Shown here piece after piece: positions 19,806-36,971 of a stretch of 64,000 nucleotides of DNA (positions are counted from its first letter, which is position 1; each line of letters opens with the position of its first letter). The position numbers were made by a program, and so were the translations under genes. The notes below the pieces were generated by a model, which ran no database searches, had not been told where the DNA came from, and was given only the letters and a program-made list of their open reading frames with translations. The DNA is taken from positions 1,054,001 to 1,118,000 of the forward strand of contig CM053244.1 in NCBI GenBank assembly GCA_028583405.1, read 5' to 3'. This stretch comes from Pogonophryne albipinna. Lineage: Eukaryota; Chordata; Actinopteri; Perciformes; Artedidraconidae.

Positions 19806-21310
19806 GCAGTTTAAAACTTATACCGTAATTTGCCAAAGTGCTTTGTTTTGAACGTTCAACACTATAATAATCAAAAGGCGAAATATGAACGTTTTTTTTT
19901 ACTGAAATGATCAAATAAAGTCAACTTTTCACAGTGTTTACTGAGCTGTGTGGGGTTTCTTAAGCTTTACACATGTTTGAATGGTGATAAACACAGTGAT
20001 AGATGAATGCCTAACAAGGTTACAATAAATACAACTGTATTTATTTTAAGATCTTTTCATGCGTATTGGGATTCATGTCGATTAATACTGTGAAGCATAA
20101 GTTTCACTTAACTTTTTTGTTACAATTCCAACCTTGGTCATGAAGAATACATGTTTATCTGTTGTCCACGTTCATAAAGCATAACACAATACATCAGTCG
20201 GATTCTCAAAGTACTGCAGTCTCTTTTTTATGGTTGAGAACCACTGCTCTAGATGTAGGATACATACTGTAAGTGGAGGGATACATTGTTATTCTGGGTC
20301 AAGGTAACAACAGCTGACGGACACAAACCACATTTTGTGTCTGTTTTTGTCTGTGCCGTTATATTTCTGATGGATGTTACTGAGAGGTCCAGATTGGGAT
20401 GAGCTGCCCACGCTCGGATTCTGTAATCAGAGAGGAAGGACAGGACGAGTGTGAGGGGAAGAAAGAAATCACTGCTTTACAGCTGTGCCGTGTTTCTCTG
20501 TGTGTGTGTGTCCAAACCCATGTGTGTACATCTATCTGTATGTGTATTGCTCAAAGTAAACAGAGCCAGCTCTACACGTCTCCTATAAAACACACACACC
20601 TCTTCTCTCTCACTACCTGTATCTGGGGATTTTTTCCCTGGTGCCTTTAAGAGACCTTTCAGAAATGACTCTGAACACACAACTGAAGGTACTACCACTC
20701 CGGCACTCTCCTGCAGCTAAATATGCACACACCCGTGCATATAAGGCAACAGAAACACATCCTCTTCTCTGTTGTTTTGGCTCTGCCCTCTCTTTTGGAA
20801 CCTGTAAGAGTATCATGCCAACCTAAAGGTACAACTGTAACTTCAGACCAAAAACACAAAATAATATTTTAATTCATAAATGTAGTCAACCGGCTGGTGG
20901 TGTCACAGAAAATGTCATTGGATCACCCGAGTCAGTTTGATTTATCGGAGGGAATTGGAGTTATTTGGTGCTAGCATTGCGTAAAAAAAAGAAGTTAGAA
21001 TCTTAGTTGGAGAGCAGTTTGATGAAACTTTACAAGAGAATGATCCATTCTCATTTTACATTGAACTTTAGTGTTAGAGATGTGTTTTTGTGGTTTCAGT
21101 TAACTCAACAAAGCACCCACCACTGGTTGTCTCTTATTATTCTTATGGACAACCCTCAATTTTAGACAATTTATAAGAAAAACATGTCAAAGGTAGTAAA
21201 AATCTCTTTCTTCTCTGTGAGTTTATTGTAGTTCACAATTTCTTCAACCTCAGTTTGATTTCAAGCCAAGAAAGCTTTTTTGAAATAACAATAACTTTGA
21301 TTGTCTAGTC
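19806..21310. other. Noncoding, no recognised feature
   Basis: Ordinary AT-rich sequence. Short frames around 20400-20830 overlap on both strands and show no family features, splice pattern or composition bias. Short tg/ac runs are present near 20505 and 20590. Confidence 0.4.
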
Positions 21311-21651
21311 CAGCGGTTTTCAAAGTGTGAGGCGCGCCTCCCCGGGGGGTCACCAGAGAGCTTCAGGGGAGGCGCAGCCTGAGAAAAAAATAACGAGAAT
21401 TTCAGCTAGTTAACTTCAGCTAACTTTATGCGAGCGGCAACATGGATCGATTTTTTGTGAAGTTACCTAAAGTGAGAGAGGAGACAGCGTCTGGCAGAAA
21501 ATGTCACTTGCACACTTTTGGCTGTCTGTGGAGACCAAGTTCCCCACCTCGCCAAAAAGGCTTTAAAAGTGCTCATTCCCTCCGCCTACCTGTGTGAGTG
21601 CGGGTTTTCCGCATTGACTTTGATCAAAAGCAAGTACCGGTCAAGCAGGGG
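21311..21651 (+). mobile_element. hAT deletion derivative (ZBED5-like ends only)
   Basis: It starts with the hAT-like terminus cagcggttttcaaagtgtga. A transposase start (ATG at 21442, MDRFFVKLPKVREETASGRK) is fused directly to a C-terminal segment in another frame (PSAYLCECGFSALTLIKSKY). Everything between, including the catalytic core, is deleted. The C-terminal motif matches the one in the hAT at 43158-43415 in type. The right end is not present: an unrelated gccaccc-rich repeat begins at about 21652. Confidence 0.75.
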
Positions 21652-24269
21652 CGGATCTACCGGGGTGGCATGGGGTGGCAACTGCCACCCTAAAAATAGC
21701 CTTGCCACCCCAGTTGGCAGCTTTGTTTTGAAATAAAAGTTGTGGCTCATCGGACATTTATGAGAGAAAATCCCTAATGTCCGAGTGCAAGTGAATGCAG
21801 CACAAGATGCGAGCCATGTAACCCAACCCCTGGCGCGAGCGTGGAAATGTGATTGGCGGCGATTTCATTTGAACGGGACGGCGCATTCGGACCCCTAGTA
21901 GACGGAAGGAATGAGGTATTTGCGGTCTACAATGAAAGAGAAGATACTGTCAAGTTTGGCTGTACTCAGCATTGAATCAAAACGCACTCTTAGATCTTAA
22001 TAAGTTTGTGAGGTGTTTTGCTGAACAAAATGGTCATCGCCGCATTCAGCTGTAATAGGCATGCCAACTTGATGCTCTGCTCACGGACTCGATGAGCATA
22101 AAAAACTGTTAGGATGATGACCTTACATGTGTAAATATTTCTTTCTTTGAGGGGGTCTGCCCCCAAAAAACAGTTTTAAGTCCTGAGAAAATCAAATAAG
22201 ACGGTGTAAAACTACACTGCCCAGCCAAAACAAAGTAACCACTTTGATTTAACTAGGTCAGTAGATAAGGACTTTCCATTGGATAATAATACCCCTGCAT
22301 TATAACAACAACAACAATAATAATAATAGCCTACCCCACCTTTAAGTTGCTGCTCTGAATTAAGTGAGTTCATGAGGTTTAAGTCATTATAAGAAGATGT
22401 TTTGTATTGTCATGCTCTGAACACCTTGATAGATATTCTGACTTGTTACATGCAAACTTTACATAGTGATGTCACTATTTTCAAGAAGTAAACCAAGGAG
22501 ACCAATGGAGGAGTTTCCCCTCAAGCTACACCCCTCCACCAAGCTTTCTTAGGACTGGGCCCACTAGTTTCTCCATAATCTGCTGACAGATAGACAAACA
22601 CACAAACAAACACACCATAAATATACATTTCTTTGCAGATCTTAAATGACCTGGATCCACATTAAAAAATTAAAAAGAGATATAAGCCCCTATATTTAGT
22701 TAATCATAATTGATCAGGTGGTATGATTGTGTTCAAAAACACTCCGTCTTCGCTGACGACCTTCGTTCAGCTCTTTTTGCTTTATGCACACACACACACA
22801 CACACTTTCTCTCACACACTTTCTCTCACACACACACACACACTTTCTCTCACACACTTTCTCACACACACACACACACGCACGCACGCACGCGCACACA
22901 CACACACACACACACAGATCGATAGGGATCTCTCTCCTCCCTCAATAAAGACAGATGAGTATTTATGAGTATAATCCCAAATGAATATGCAGTCTCAGGG
23001 TGAAAACTCTAATTCCCTGAGGCGCACAGAGGGGTTTATTTCCCAGAACTGCCCCTTGACTGCGTCCAGCTGGAACAGGGACACACTTTATCAGGGCCAT
23101 AGCACCCCCCCCCCCAAATACAGCTCCTAATCGGTCAGACTGCATCACCATGGTTATTGGTGGAAATCAATGACAAGTAAAAGTAATTCCCTCCCCTTTA
23201 TTTAATCCACTCTGTGTAGCCTCTCCTCTCGCTGTTAAAGCACCTGCCAGCACATTGATGTCATCATCATCAGAGTCTAATGGAGTAATCTTCCAGAGCA
23301 GGTCTAATATCAATGAGAGCTCAGTTATCTGCATACACAATCCATTACCGGCTGCCCCATTCTTCACTGACCAACAATATTGGATAAATCAGTATAGTGG
23401 TGCAAACTGTATGAACTCACCATGGGTTAACATATTATGGGCTGAATACAGTTCAGCTGGAGGCATCTCATTATGGGCTGGACGGGCATTGTTGGCTGTC
23501 AAGCTCCAGCAGCCGGTTAGCATCACTGAGACTGTGCTGCATGCAGAGCAAAGGATCACTAGGAATAGGAGGGTTCTTCTCTCAGTGAATTTAGCATCTT
23601 CTTTTAACCAAACCGGATACATTGATATTTAAAATATTGATATGTGTTGTCTGGACACATTGTGCAAAGCAGGATATTCAGAAGAGATTTTAATCTTTAT
23701 TAAATAACTAAATAGGGAAAACCAACGCTTTAATTTTAAAGTGGCACATTTTAAAATGACGAATGTTGCTCATAATAAATAGTTAATACTAATGTATAGG
23801 CTTGCTGACCTTAATTTAGCTCTGTCATTTTCCCACTCCTGTTCTGTCATTTTATTTTTCAGTTTGGGACAACAACATCCAAATTGGTGTCTGTGTACAT
23901 TTAGAAAATGAATATATACATATATATTTATAAATATAGATACAGGTCCTTTTATGCATAATACCCTGAAGGAGTGGACATCACACTCTCTCTCAGACCT
24001 TCCTCTCTCTGTGCTCCATGCTCTCACTCCTCCACCTCACTAATTCTTCTCTCTCTCTCTCACCCGCTCATCCTCCCTCCTGCTGGGTGACGGTTGCCAT
24101 GGAAACATAGGTCTACTCTTCTGGAGTGGTACTCAGGCTAAATGGCTGAAATTGGAAGTAAAATGTGTGCGTGAGTCTTTGTGTGTGTCTTGGTGAATGT
24201 TTAAAAGCACCTGCATGCTTGTGTCCTTGCAGTTGAACCATTTGTTCACTAGCAGGAACCACGCCACAA
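21652..24269. other. Noncoding; unknown repeat then repeat-poor DNA
   Basis: 21652-21740 has an inverted pair built from ggggtggca / tgccacccc, probably the end of an unidentified element. The rest shows no gene. A compound (CA)n array is annotated separately, a C9 run lies near 23105, and CT-rich sequence occurs at 24040-24085. Confidence 0.4.
22788..22916. repeat. Compound microsatellite (CA)n with tttctct interruptions
   Basis: (CA)n runs are broken by repeated cactttctctcacacactttct units and end in a gcacgcacgcacgc variant. The open frames across it on both strands are low-complexity artefacts. Confidence 0.95.
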
Positions 24270-25433
24270 TAGGGGTGTTGAAAATAATCGTTTCTACAAT
24301 GCATTGCGATGCGGACGTGGACGATTCGGTATCGATGCAGTGACGGAAGATAATCGGTTATAGCGTAATAACGTTGCTTCCTGATTTTCCGGCCGCGGCT
24401 TTACTATAACGTTTTTTTTTTCTGTCACTTTAATATCAAATCGATCGGTGATGCAGAGATCAGGGAACAGATGTGACAGCGGCACAGCAACACCAAACAC
24501 GGAGCAGTCTGCTTTATCCACCAACACAACACCACCAGTCCAGAACCAACAGCAGAAGGACCCGCTCTGAATCACTCCGTGTCGCTGCGGCTCAGAGACA
24601 CAGGGATTTATGTTTTTCAAAAATAATTGCGTTACAATCATGTCAGGTTTTTGGTGGATTTAATTAAGTCTTGGATTGCAAAGTATGAATGTCCTCTAGC
24701 AATTTTCAGACGATACGTGTGTAAAGTTTGTGAAGGCAGGAGGAAAAAAGCTTCCGCGATCACCGTCTCCTCTCCGTTCCTCCAAACCCCGCCCCCTCCC
24801 TGAAAATAATGAGTGACAGGCTGATAGTAACCCGATAGAAACTTTATTATTAACTTAATCACTGAGATATAATGAAGCTAATTTAATCTCATACATTCAT
24901 GGGATTCATGTAACAGTAAGACAGAGAATGTAAGTGTGCACCCACATGCAGTATTTTTGTTTGTATATGCTTTTGTAAATACTCCTGTTGTCTGCTGTGT
25001 TCAGACTCAAGTCCTGTGTGTGATGCCACATTCAGGACATTCAGTGTCCTTTTTTTAACAGAAGGCCGTTGCTAGAAGCTGCAGCTAGACTGCAGAAGCA
25101 TTAGTTTTTTGTTTTTGAGGATGGAACAACTTCACACACGGATATAGGGAGGCTAGATCTATACAATTCATTTATTTTGGTTTATAAATTAATGTCAAGA
25201 CATTTATGTTATTGATTTCTGAAGCACTTTCTAAATAATAAAAAGAGAGTTCATATGTATTTACTGCATGTATGCATTGATGAAAAATAAGCCATGTGCA
25301 TTAATATAGAAAATTGAGGATGCAAGGCATTGGTATGAATCGTGATGCATCGGGATATCGAATTGAATCGAATCGTTGTCAGGATAATCGTAATCGAATC
25401 GAATCGTGAGACCAGTGAAGATGCACAGCCCTA
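24270..25433. mobile_element. hAT non-autonomous element, 1.16 kb
   Basis: Bounded by the 8-bp duplication cgccacaa (24262-24269 and 25434-25441), with short inverted ends tagggg/c-tgt. Subterminal regions carry repeated aatcgaatcg and cgattcggtatcgat motifs typical of the family. The block at 24330-24605 (gcgtaataacgttgcttcct, then gaatcactccgtgtcgctgc) recurs at 63750-64000 within a different terminal context. No intact transposase. Confidence 0.9.
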
Positions 25434-25599
25434 CGCCACAACAGTGTGATGTTTGTAAGTTTATTGAAGTAACATGTGAATGATATGAGGGGGGTGAAGG
25501 GATGATCTGGGAGGACGAGCTGTGGGAGACTCAGAGTGGGGGTTCCGTCTCCGGCATGATCTGCGTGGGCTGATTACGGGCCCCCAAAAGAGTCGGATT

Positions 25600-25790
25600 A
25601 AAGCAGCTGACTTAAGCGTGTGCGTGTCTGAGATTATTGAGATTGTTGCGGATGTAAGCGTGATACGCTTGGGATGACGAGCGGCCGAGGGCCTAGATGG
25701 TTGGAAAAGAGATGCCCGGTCTAGCTGCTGTGGACGCTGCGCCAATGCGGAAGGAATGGCTCGAATAATATTCTGAGCATATCCCCAAAA
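25600..25790 (-). pseudogene. DIRS tyrosine recombinase C-terminus
   Basis: The minus strand reads SSHSFRIGAASTAARPGIS, then a stop, then a segment ending ALGRSSSQAYHAYIRNNLNN. HSFRIGAA is the HxxR box, GRS(S) replaces the usual GRW, and the Tyr of AYHAYIR is the expected nucleophile. The arrangement is that of DIRS/Ngaro recombinases. The upstream catalytic Arg box was not found, and a stop lies between the two boxes, so the fragment is dead. It is unrelated in detail to the recombinase of the SET-fusion gene. Confidence 0.75.
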
Positions 25791-25874
25791 TAAGCAACAC
25801 GTTATGGAAGTGTTTCTGGAACCAGAAACGTGTGGCCGTTTTCCCTGTTTCGGTGAGAAAGAGTGGGTGTTGAG

Positions 25875-27139
25875 TAGGGTTGGGTACCGAGAACCGGTTC
25901 CGGTTCGGAACCGGTTCCAACATTTCGATTCCAACGGCATCATTTAGAAATGTGAATTTCGGTTCCGCTTTTCGATGCCTGAGGAAATGTTTCTCGCCGC
26001 TCTCCGTAGCCTACTGTATGACTGCGGTGAGGCGGGAAATGTAGCGTTGTACCTACACTTCCTACAGCGTAACCTGAGACCAGGGCCGGCCCGTTGCACT
26101 GGCGTTATAGATGTTCGCCTAGGGCGCCAGATCTGTGGAGGCGCTGCGCTGACAGCTCTGGGAGGGAAAACAAATGTTTTGATCGTTGGTGCTCATCCTA
26201 ATTTTCGGCCTTGATGTAACAACATTCATAATTAAGTAAATGTAACACCCTTTTCACCCCGGTTACATGTTTCATTCGCCCTGTACGATGGGCGCTGCAA
26301 GTGATGAAAATGGGGGATGTTGGCTTATCTGGCACCCGCAGCTCACAGCCAAAGTGCGAGTGAGCGAGGGAGAAAGAGAGGGTGCACTGGAACCGGCGCT
26401 GTTGTTATTAGCATCTGGTGCTAGCTGCTCTAACGGAAGAAGAAGATGTTTCTACAATGATGTGGAGGGAGAGTCTTCTCCAGTCACACTGAGAGGCTGA
26501 TAACTACAGCTCAGTGAGGTAAAGAACTCTGCGTGTTTAGATAGTTCACTTTAGTCTAAGTTATCTGAGTGGGTCTCAAACGTTTTGATCACAATTTATG
26601 TAAACACATATTTCCAAGGCACTCCTTTATAATTATTGGGATAAAACAGGTTTGAAATCATTCCAATGTAAACTATAGGACAGTAAACCAGACATATCGT
26701 TTTAAACTGGAGAGATAAAAAAATATGCATAAATAAATTAGTAAAATAAGATATGAATGAACAACAAAAATAAAATACGTTACATGTATTTGTTATTGGC
26801 TATGGAAGGTTATTGGTTATACTCACATACTTATTTAATTATTCAAATGTAAACCGATCTTTTTCATATGGGTGTTTAGAGTTGTACCCCCTAGATCTAG
26901 TCTCTAGTAATTCTGCTTAAAGTGCACCAGATTGAAGCATTTTGCTTTAAAATGTTCAAACATTTCTTCCTGGTATGCCTGAGAAGGCAGATATGCTTGT
27001 TTTTCTCAACAAGAACTTAATCATTTTTTTTACCCTGCCCCTCAAAGAATCGGAATTGAGAACCGTTAAGAACCGGAATCGAAAAGTAGAATCGGAATCG
27101 GAATCAGAATCGTGGAAATTCAAACGATACCCAACCCTA
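25875..27139. mobile_element. hAT element inserted in the DIRS copy
   Basis: The 8-bp duplication gtgttgag flanks it (25867-25874 and 27140-27147). Its inverted ends read tagggttgggtaccg... and ...cgatacccaaccct a. Subterminal regions are rich in gaatcggaatcggaatc and ggttccggttcggaacc motifs. The interior contains a further fragment at about 26080-26215 (gggccggcccgttgcac...) of another family. No transposase motif recognised. Confidence 0.9.
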
Positions 27140-27215
27140 GTGTTGAGGTGTTGCGTATGCATCGTACCTTGCGCTGAGGTATTTGGTTAGTGGCTCGTAT
27201 GGCTGGGATACGAGT

Positions 27216-27790
27216 TTAGGCGGAAGATGTGGATGGGGAAAGAAATTCCCAGCTGATCCGTTTTACTCCGGAGTGTGAATATGAGAGTCGTTTGCCGTGG
27301 AGGGCTAACAGCTGCCTTTTCGTGCATCTGTCTGCCTGTAAGTAGTTTGACAAGAGGAGAGTGATGCGCTGTACTTTCTCTGAGGATAGAGAAGCCCGGA
27401 AAGACATTGAGTCCAGGGTGATGCCTAGAAACTCAATGGAGGTTGTAGGCCCTGAGGTTTTCTCTTCAGACAGAGGAATGCCAAGGTCTGCAAAATATTT
27501 GTATGAGTGTGCTCAGCCCGTGGCAGGGGGGTGAGGATGGTGGAGTGACCGTGAGAAAGTCGTCGAGAAGATGGAGCACATGGGGGAGTCTGTGGTTGTT
27601 TGGGGACTATCGAATGGCCTATCACAAATCCTTCTTTGACTTCTTTGGCCAGTAAGGTGTCGAAGGTGTGAGGTTCTGTTAAAGCGGACTGAAGGTTGTG
27701 GCAGATGTGAGATGTGTCAGGCAGTATTGCTATGCCTGGGTGGAAACCATGGGTGAAGCCATTGGTGAGAAAGTAAACAGACTATCTGGA
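27216..27790 (-). pseudogene. DIRS reverse transcriptase remnant
   Basis: In frame pieces on the minus strand are HPGIAILPDTSHICHNLQSA, LLAKEVKEGFVIG, then HVLHLLDDFLTVTPP with the catalytic DD pair, and FLGITLDSMSFRASLSSEKV. These match the order of DIRS-group reverse transcriptase in the segment before and after the xxDD box. The finger and palm region between VIG and the DD box is deleted or compressed, and frames change at least twice. Confidence 0.7.
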
Positions 27791-27879
27791 TGATTCGCTG
27801 AGGCGGTAGCTAAGTTGCTTATCTTGATTGGTGTGCTGAGGTGCCGTGCTAGTCAATCTGCTGATGTAGTTGGGTTGTG

Positions 27880-28015
27880 AGGGCAGGTGCTCCTGGCATG
27901 AGCACCGCCGCAGAAAGAGCAGATGTGCATGAGGCGGCAGCTAGAAAAAGAGCAGCCTAGGTCATTGAAATTGTTGCACGCCATCCTGCCTCCCTGCGGG
28001 TGATAGACGGTTAAA
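27880..28015 (-). pseudogene. Cysteine-rich knuckle of the DIRS gag-like region
   Basis: The minus strand reads FNDLGCSFSSCRLMHICSFC then GGAHARSTCP, the C...C...H.C..CGG.H....CP pattern seen at the end of the gag-like product in fish YR retroelements. It probably bound nucleic acid. It is not in one long frame with the upstream ORF in this copy. Confidence 0.6.
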
Positions 28016-28530
28016 GTCTGAGGCGTTGCGTGATGGAGAGGAAAGTGAGTGAGGTGTTTGAGATGGTGGAGAGCTGACTAAGCATGCTAAGGCCGGGTGG
28101 GAGGGGGCTCCGCATAATTGGCGAGAGGGATGCGCGTGCTGCGAAGATGCGGCAGTACCGCAAAGGATAGACCAGTTGGGAAAGAATGTACTAGGTAAGA
28201 GTCGGCTAATGGGTTAGCATGTAGCATGGCCCCTTGGGTTACTGGGTGAGGCGCTGTTGCTAGGGGTTAGCTGCTAGAGGAGGAAGGTAAGCACAAGCTG
28301 GGTTGCTGTGGACTGCTGAAGGTAGAGAAGAAGAGATGGAGGGATGAAGGGATGTATGTGCAAGGGGATTTCGTGAAGCCTGTGAGCACAGGGATGAGAG
28401 AAAGGTTGACATGAGCTGCGACATGTCAGACACAGAGAGAGCAGGCACAGAGGGCAATACGACCTGGCCCCCACCAGGGGGTGCTGGTGAGTCGGACTGT
28501 GTCCGAGGAGGAGGACGGAGGCCTGTGACG

Positions 28531-29103
28531 TCACGACCCGTGGTGCGCGCGCTGCGCGGTGGTTGGCTCTGGAGCAGGAAGAGCTGTGTGTGTCGTTGTT
28601 CTTGCCGTTGTGCTGCTGTAGGCTTTGTAGAGGTTGAACAGTCTAGCCTTGTTGTCATTTCGGTGAAAGTGGATGCCGTTTTCTTTCAGGAAACGTTGGA
28701 GTTGAATGACTGTCCACCTCCTGAGTTTGGGCTCCGTTTCGGAGCGCGGCTCCGTCCGAGAGGCATGTCGAGTGCGCCGCTGCGAGTGGCCGGGGGCTGC
28801 TAATGAGGCAGGCTGCCGTTGGTGGGGAGATTGGAGCTGGCTGTGCCTGTTGTGGCCCCGGTTGTTTGCCCTCGCTGGCGGAGTAGACGACGCCTGGGAC
28901 CTGTCTGGAGTTGGAGGTGTCTCGTTGGGGGAGCTTGAGTGGGAGCGGTGGCGGCTGGTGTGTGGGACACTGATTGCCGAGCGCACGCGGCTCCGTTCGG
29001 ATGCTTGGCTTAGATCCAACTGCTGAAACGTGGATGGCGGGTAGCCGATGTCGAAGAGATCTTCGTCTGACTCCGGTGAGTTGATCAGCAGTTCGAGATC
29101 CAT
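28531..29103 (-). CDS. DIRS gag-like ORF with SAP-like helix motif
   Basis: A 190-codon frame beginning MDLELLINSPESDEDLF. Residues 1-30 are acidic, 40-125 are Ser/Pro/Arg-rich and probably disordered, and about 128-162 read RRWTVIQLQRFLKENGIHFH followed by KARLFNLY, which resembles a SAP-type DNA-binding helix pair. The frame then drifts into low-complexity Thr/Ala sequence, and a second frame continues the coding sense (28260-28540, ALSVSDMSQLMSTFL). I recognise the architecture from YR-retroelement first ORFs but cannot name a family. The best-preserved part of this element. Confidence 0.6.
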   Translation of the reverse strand: MDLELLINSPESDEDLFDIGYPPSTFQQLDLSQASERSRVRSAISVPHTSRHRSHSSSPNETPPTPDRSQASSTPPARANNRGHNRHSQLQSPHQRQPASLAAPGHSQRRTRHASRTEPRSETEPKLRRWTVIQLQRFLKENGIHFHRNDNKARLFNLYKAYSSTTARTTTHTALPAPEPTTAQRAHHGS

Positions 29104-30712
29104 GGTAAGTTGAATGTTCTCGTGGTAGCGTTTAGCTTGTTTGAACCGTGACGACGCGCGGCGTGAATCACGGTCTGGCTGTCAGTCCTTGAAAGGATGG
29201 AGACAAGCAGTGGCCGGAAGTTTTGCCGGATATAAATAGGGGTGGCCTGGCCGTGGTTCGAGGCAGAGTTTTAGGCGTGGCCATGCTCCTGAACCTATGT
29301 TAACAATTTAACCTCATTAGTTGTGCTGTGGAGGATAAAGGAAACAGACAGAGTTTACACTGTTTGCCAGGTTATGCAATATAATGGCCTGGAAGGCAGC
29401 TTGTTCCTTCACATCCACATCTAAAAACTGTTTACTTCCTTTTGACCCTCCCCCTCCTTCATCTCTCATTTCATTTGCCCATGTGGTATGCTAACATTAG
29501 CCTGCTGAGGACACCAGCTGCTTCTCTCCTGAGGTGAGATGTGAGTCAGCCATGAGCAATAGTAGAATGTTTAGAGAGCAGTCAGTGTATTGCTTCCCCA
29601 CAGTAGGAATGACTCTTCATATGGAGCTGTGCTGACTGGAATATGTTGAGGTGAGTCAACACCTAATAGTCTCCGTGTATTTTTGTTAAATGCTCCTTGA
29701 GTCTTTGCTGTTGCTGAGTCATGCTTTCTTTGTGCTCTGCACTCCCCTGACATCACCTGTCAATCAAACGTCATTAGCAGCAGTGTGATGTCTCACTTGT
29801 GCTGATGTCCTCTTGATGAACTTTGAGTGTGTGACGCTAAGTCTGCTGCTTTACTCTTTCTCCACAGCCATCAGTGCAGCTGCTCATGTCGAACTGTTTC
29901 TACTCTTAAACGCCTTTTACAGTCTGATGTAGAGAACAATGTTTAGTCCATGATGTGAAATAACACAATAATGTAGAAGCCGAAAAGCTTGGTTACTTCC
30001 ACAAGCAGTGAATCCAGAGAACCTGATGATGAAATGTTCTGCAGACACTGTAAGGCACACCACAGAGGAAAAGTATTTTAAAAGACTTTATTTATTTGGG
30101 TATTTATAGTTTAAAAACAGAGCAGTTTAGCGTCACAGTAGGGTTTTTATGAGGCCAGAGAGAGTCATCTGGGTCTATATAGACATGCAGTCTGCATACC
30201 GGGTATACATCACTCCATCACAAAGCACCAACACACACAGAACAAAAACAGGTTTTTATTGTTTCACTTAGTTTGGCATCACAATGTTTTAATCATTTTA
30301 GTTGAACGCCTCATTTGAGTTTAATTCAGTGATCTTTGGAGAGCTAAACAGCACCCCACATTTTCTAATGTATGGAGCACCTTCTAAAAACTAATAATCA
30401 GGCCTTTAATGTTTGAACAGAGTTTAAACTTCTCTAATGAGCGCTTAATTCTTCACCTGACTCAATTTACTTAACATGTGTTCGACTGAGTGCATTACCA
30501 TGCACGTCTCACAGGATGTACTGTATTATTACACTACTGCTTGGAGAGAGATCAGGGATACAGTCAGGAGGAAGTTCAGTTCTTCTAAGAAATGATCAAA
30601 TTACAATTAAGATACAACCAGCCATCAGTAGTTCAGAATGTGTGTGATCCTGCACTGGTTAGCACATCGTACTTTATTTTGTATCAGTAAAGCAGAAAGC
30701 ATTGTTGGCTTA
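29104..30712. other. Repeat-poor noncoding DNA
   Basis: No exon, transposon end or RNA gene seen. Composition is moderate and non-repetitive, which suggests host intergenic or intronic DNA. Short frames only. Confidence 0.45.
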
Positions 30713-30872
<160 letters not shown>

Positions 30873-30959
30873 TCAGTATGTGGGTGTGTTTCTATTCTGC
30901 ATGTGTCCAGTAGGTGTCAGTAGCACACTGTGTATGTTCCTGCTTCTTTTTTCCTTAGT

Positions 30960-34739
<3,780 letters not shown>

Positions 34740-35714
34740 GGCTGCATCTCAGGTCGGTTATTTTCATTTCCTCTGTCTCACCGGAAGTTGATTTGTCTGC
34801 GCCCCATGGCGCTTATTTCTGCCGGAGGATCGAGGAACGATAATGGAGGAGCGATAATGGAGGAACTACTAGACCATCCTCCGGTGAAATCCTCAGATAC
34901 TCGCCCCGCCCCCTTACTGTGTATCGCTCACTGATTGGACGAGGCAGTGCATGCACTGATCTGTTGCTTCTTGACATGAGAGCAGAGTGAAGAAAATACA
35001 TGAACCTCACGGGAGTCACTCCTCAGTTTATACCGTGTTTCAATTCATATATCATTTAGTTAGAAATATGTGATATATCTGAACAACAAAGTGGTCAAAA
35101 ATCATTTTATTCATTTATTGGAAACATTTTCATGATCGCTTTTTTTCGTTTTACATTTATGGTCATTTCCATTCAGTCAGTCATTAAGTGCTATTAAAAT
35201 GTTAATGTGCTACATATCCACACAAACAAACAAAGTATGCAATCCAATGAATGTTAATCTAACTGGGTTTTGATAGATAGCATATCTCTTTTTCTTCTCT
35301 CAATTATTTTATTTCTATTGTGCACTCTAATCAATATTAATCTAACTATTTATACATTTTAAGAATGGCGTTTATCTTTTTTGAGAATTAGTTCTTATTT
35401 TATTTTATTTATTTGGGTCTACAACAGATGATACAAATGTTTGTGTCAGTAAATGTGCACTAACAGAGGCGGGGGTGTTTGTGAAAATAACGGGAACAGA
35501 GCTGCTGTCAGACGATCAGCTGTGCATCGTCATCACAAACGGACGTCGCTTCACGTGACACTCGGGAGGAAAGGACGTCACTTAAAACTCATTTCCCTGC
35601 TTCTCGTGGTTTCCTTGCGTCTCTCCATGCTTCCCTGGTGGGAGGGACTAGATGCAGGGAAACGACGCAAGTGAGGGACGCAAGGATTACATTTAACCGA
35701 CCTGAGATGCAGCC
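34740..35714. mobile_element. 975-bp DNA transposon with perfect 21-bp inverted ends
   Basis: ggctgcatctcaggtcggtt and its exact inverse bound the element, flanked by ATA at 34737-34739 and 35715-35717. A 3-bp (or TA) duplication with such ends suggests a PIF/Harbinger- or ISL2EU-type non-autonomous element. No transposase is encoded. Further imperfect pairing occurs inside the ends (ccctgcttctcgtggtttcc area). Confidence 0.8.
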
Positions 35715-35717
35715 ATA

Positions 35718-36971
<1,254 letters not shown>

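Larger units (their letters stand above)
25443..29103 (-). mobile_element. DIRS-type tyrosine-recombinase retroelement, degenerate
   Basis: Minus-strand order is a gag-like ORF (28531-29103), a cysteine-rich knuckle (about 27880-28010), reverse transcriptase fragments (about 27216-27790) and a tyrosine recombinase C-terminus (about 25600-25790). Reverse transcriptase followed by tyrosine recombinase, with no integrase, is the signature of the DIRS order. Terminal repeats were not identified. A hAT at 25875-27139 splits the region between reverse transcriptase and recombinase. Stops and frameshifts make the copy inactive. Confidence 0.7.

Noticed and set aside
25975..26500. Two plus-strand frames of about 78 codons inside a hAT
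   Set aside because: No transposase motif or other family resemblance; within non-autonomous element DNA.
28260..28803. Plus-strand 130-codon frame across the DIRS gag region
   Set aside because: Antisense of the DIRS gag-like ORF, which has coherent composition and a SAP-like motif.
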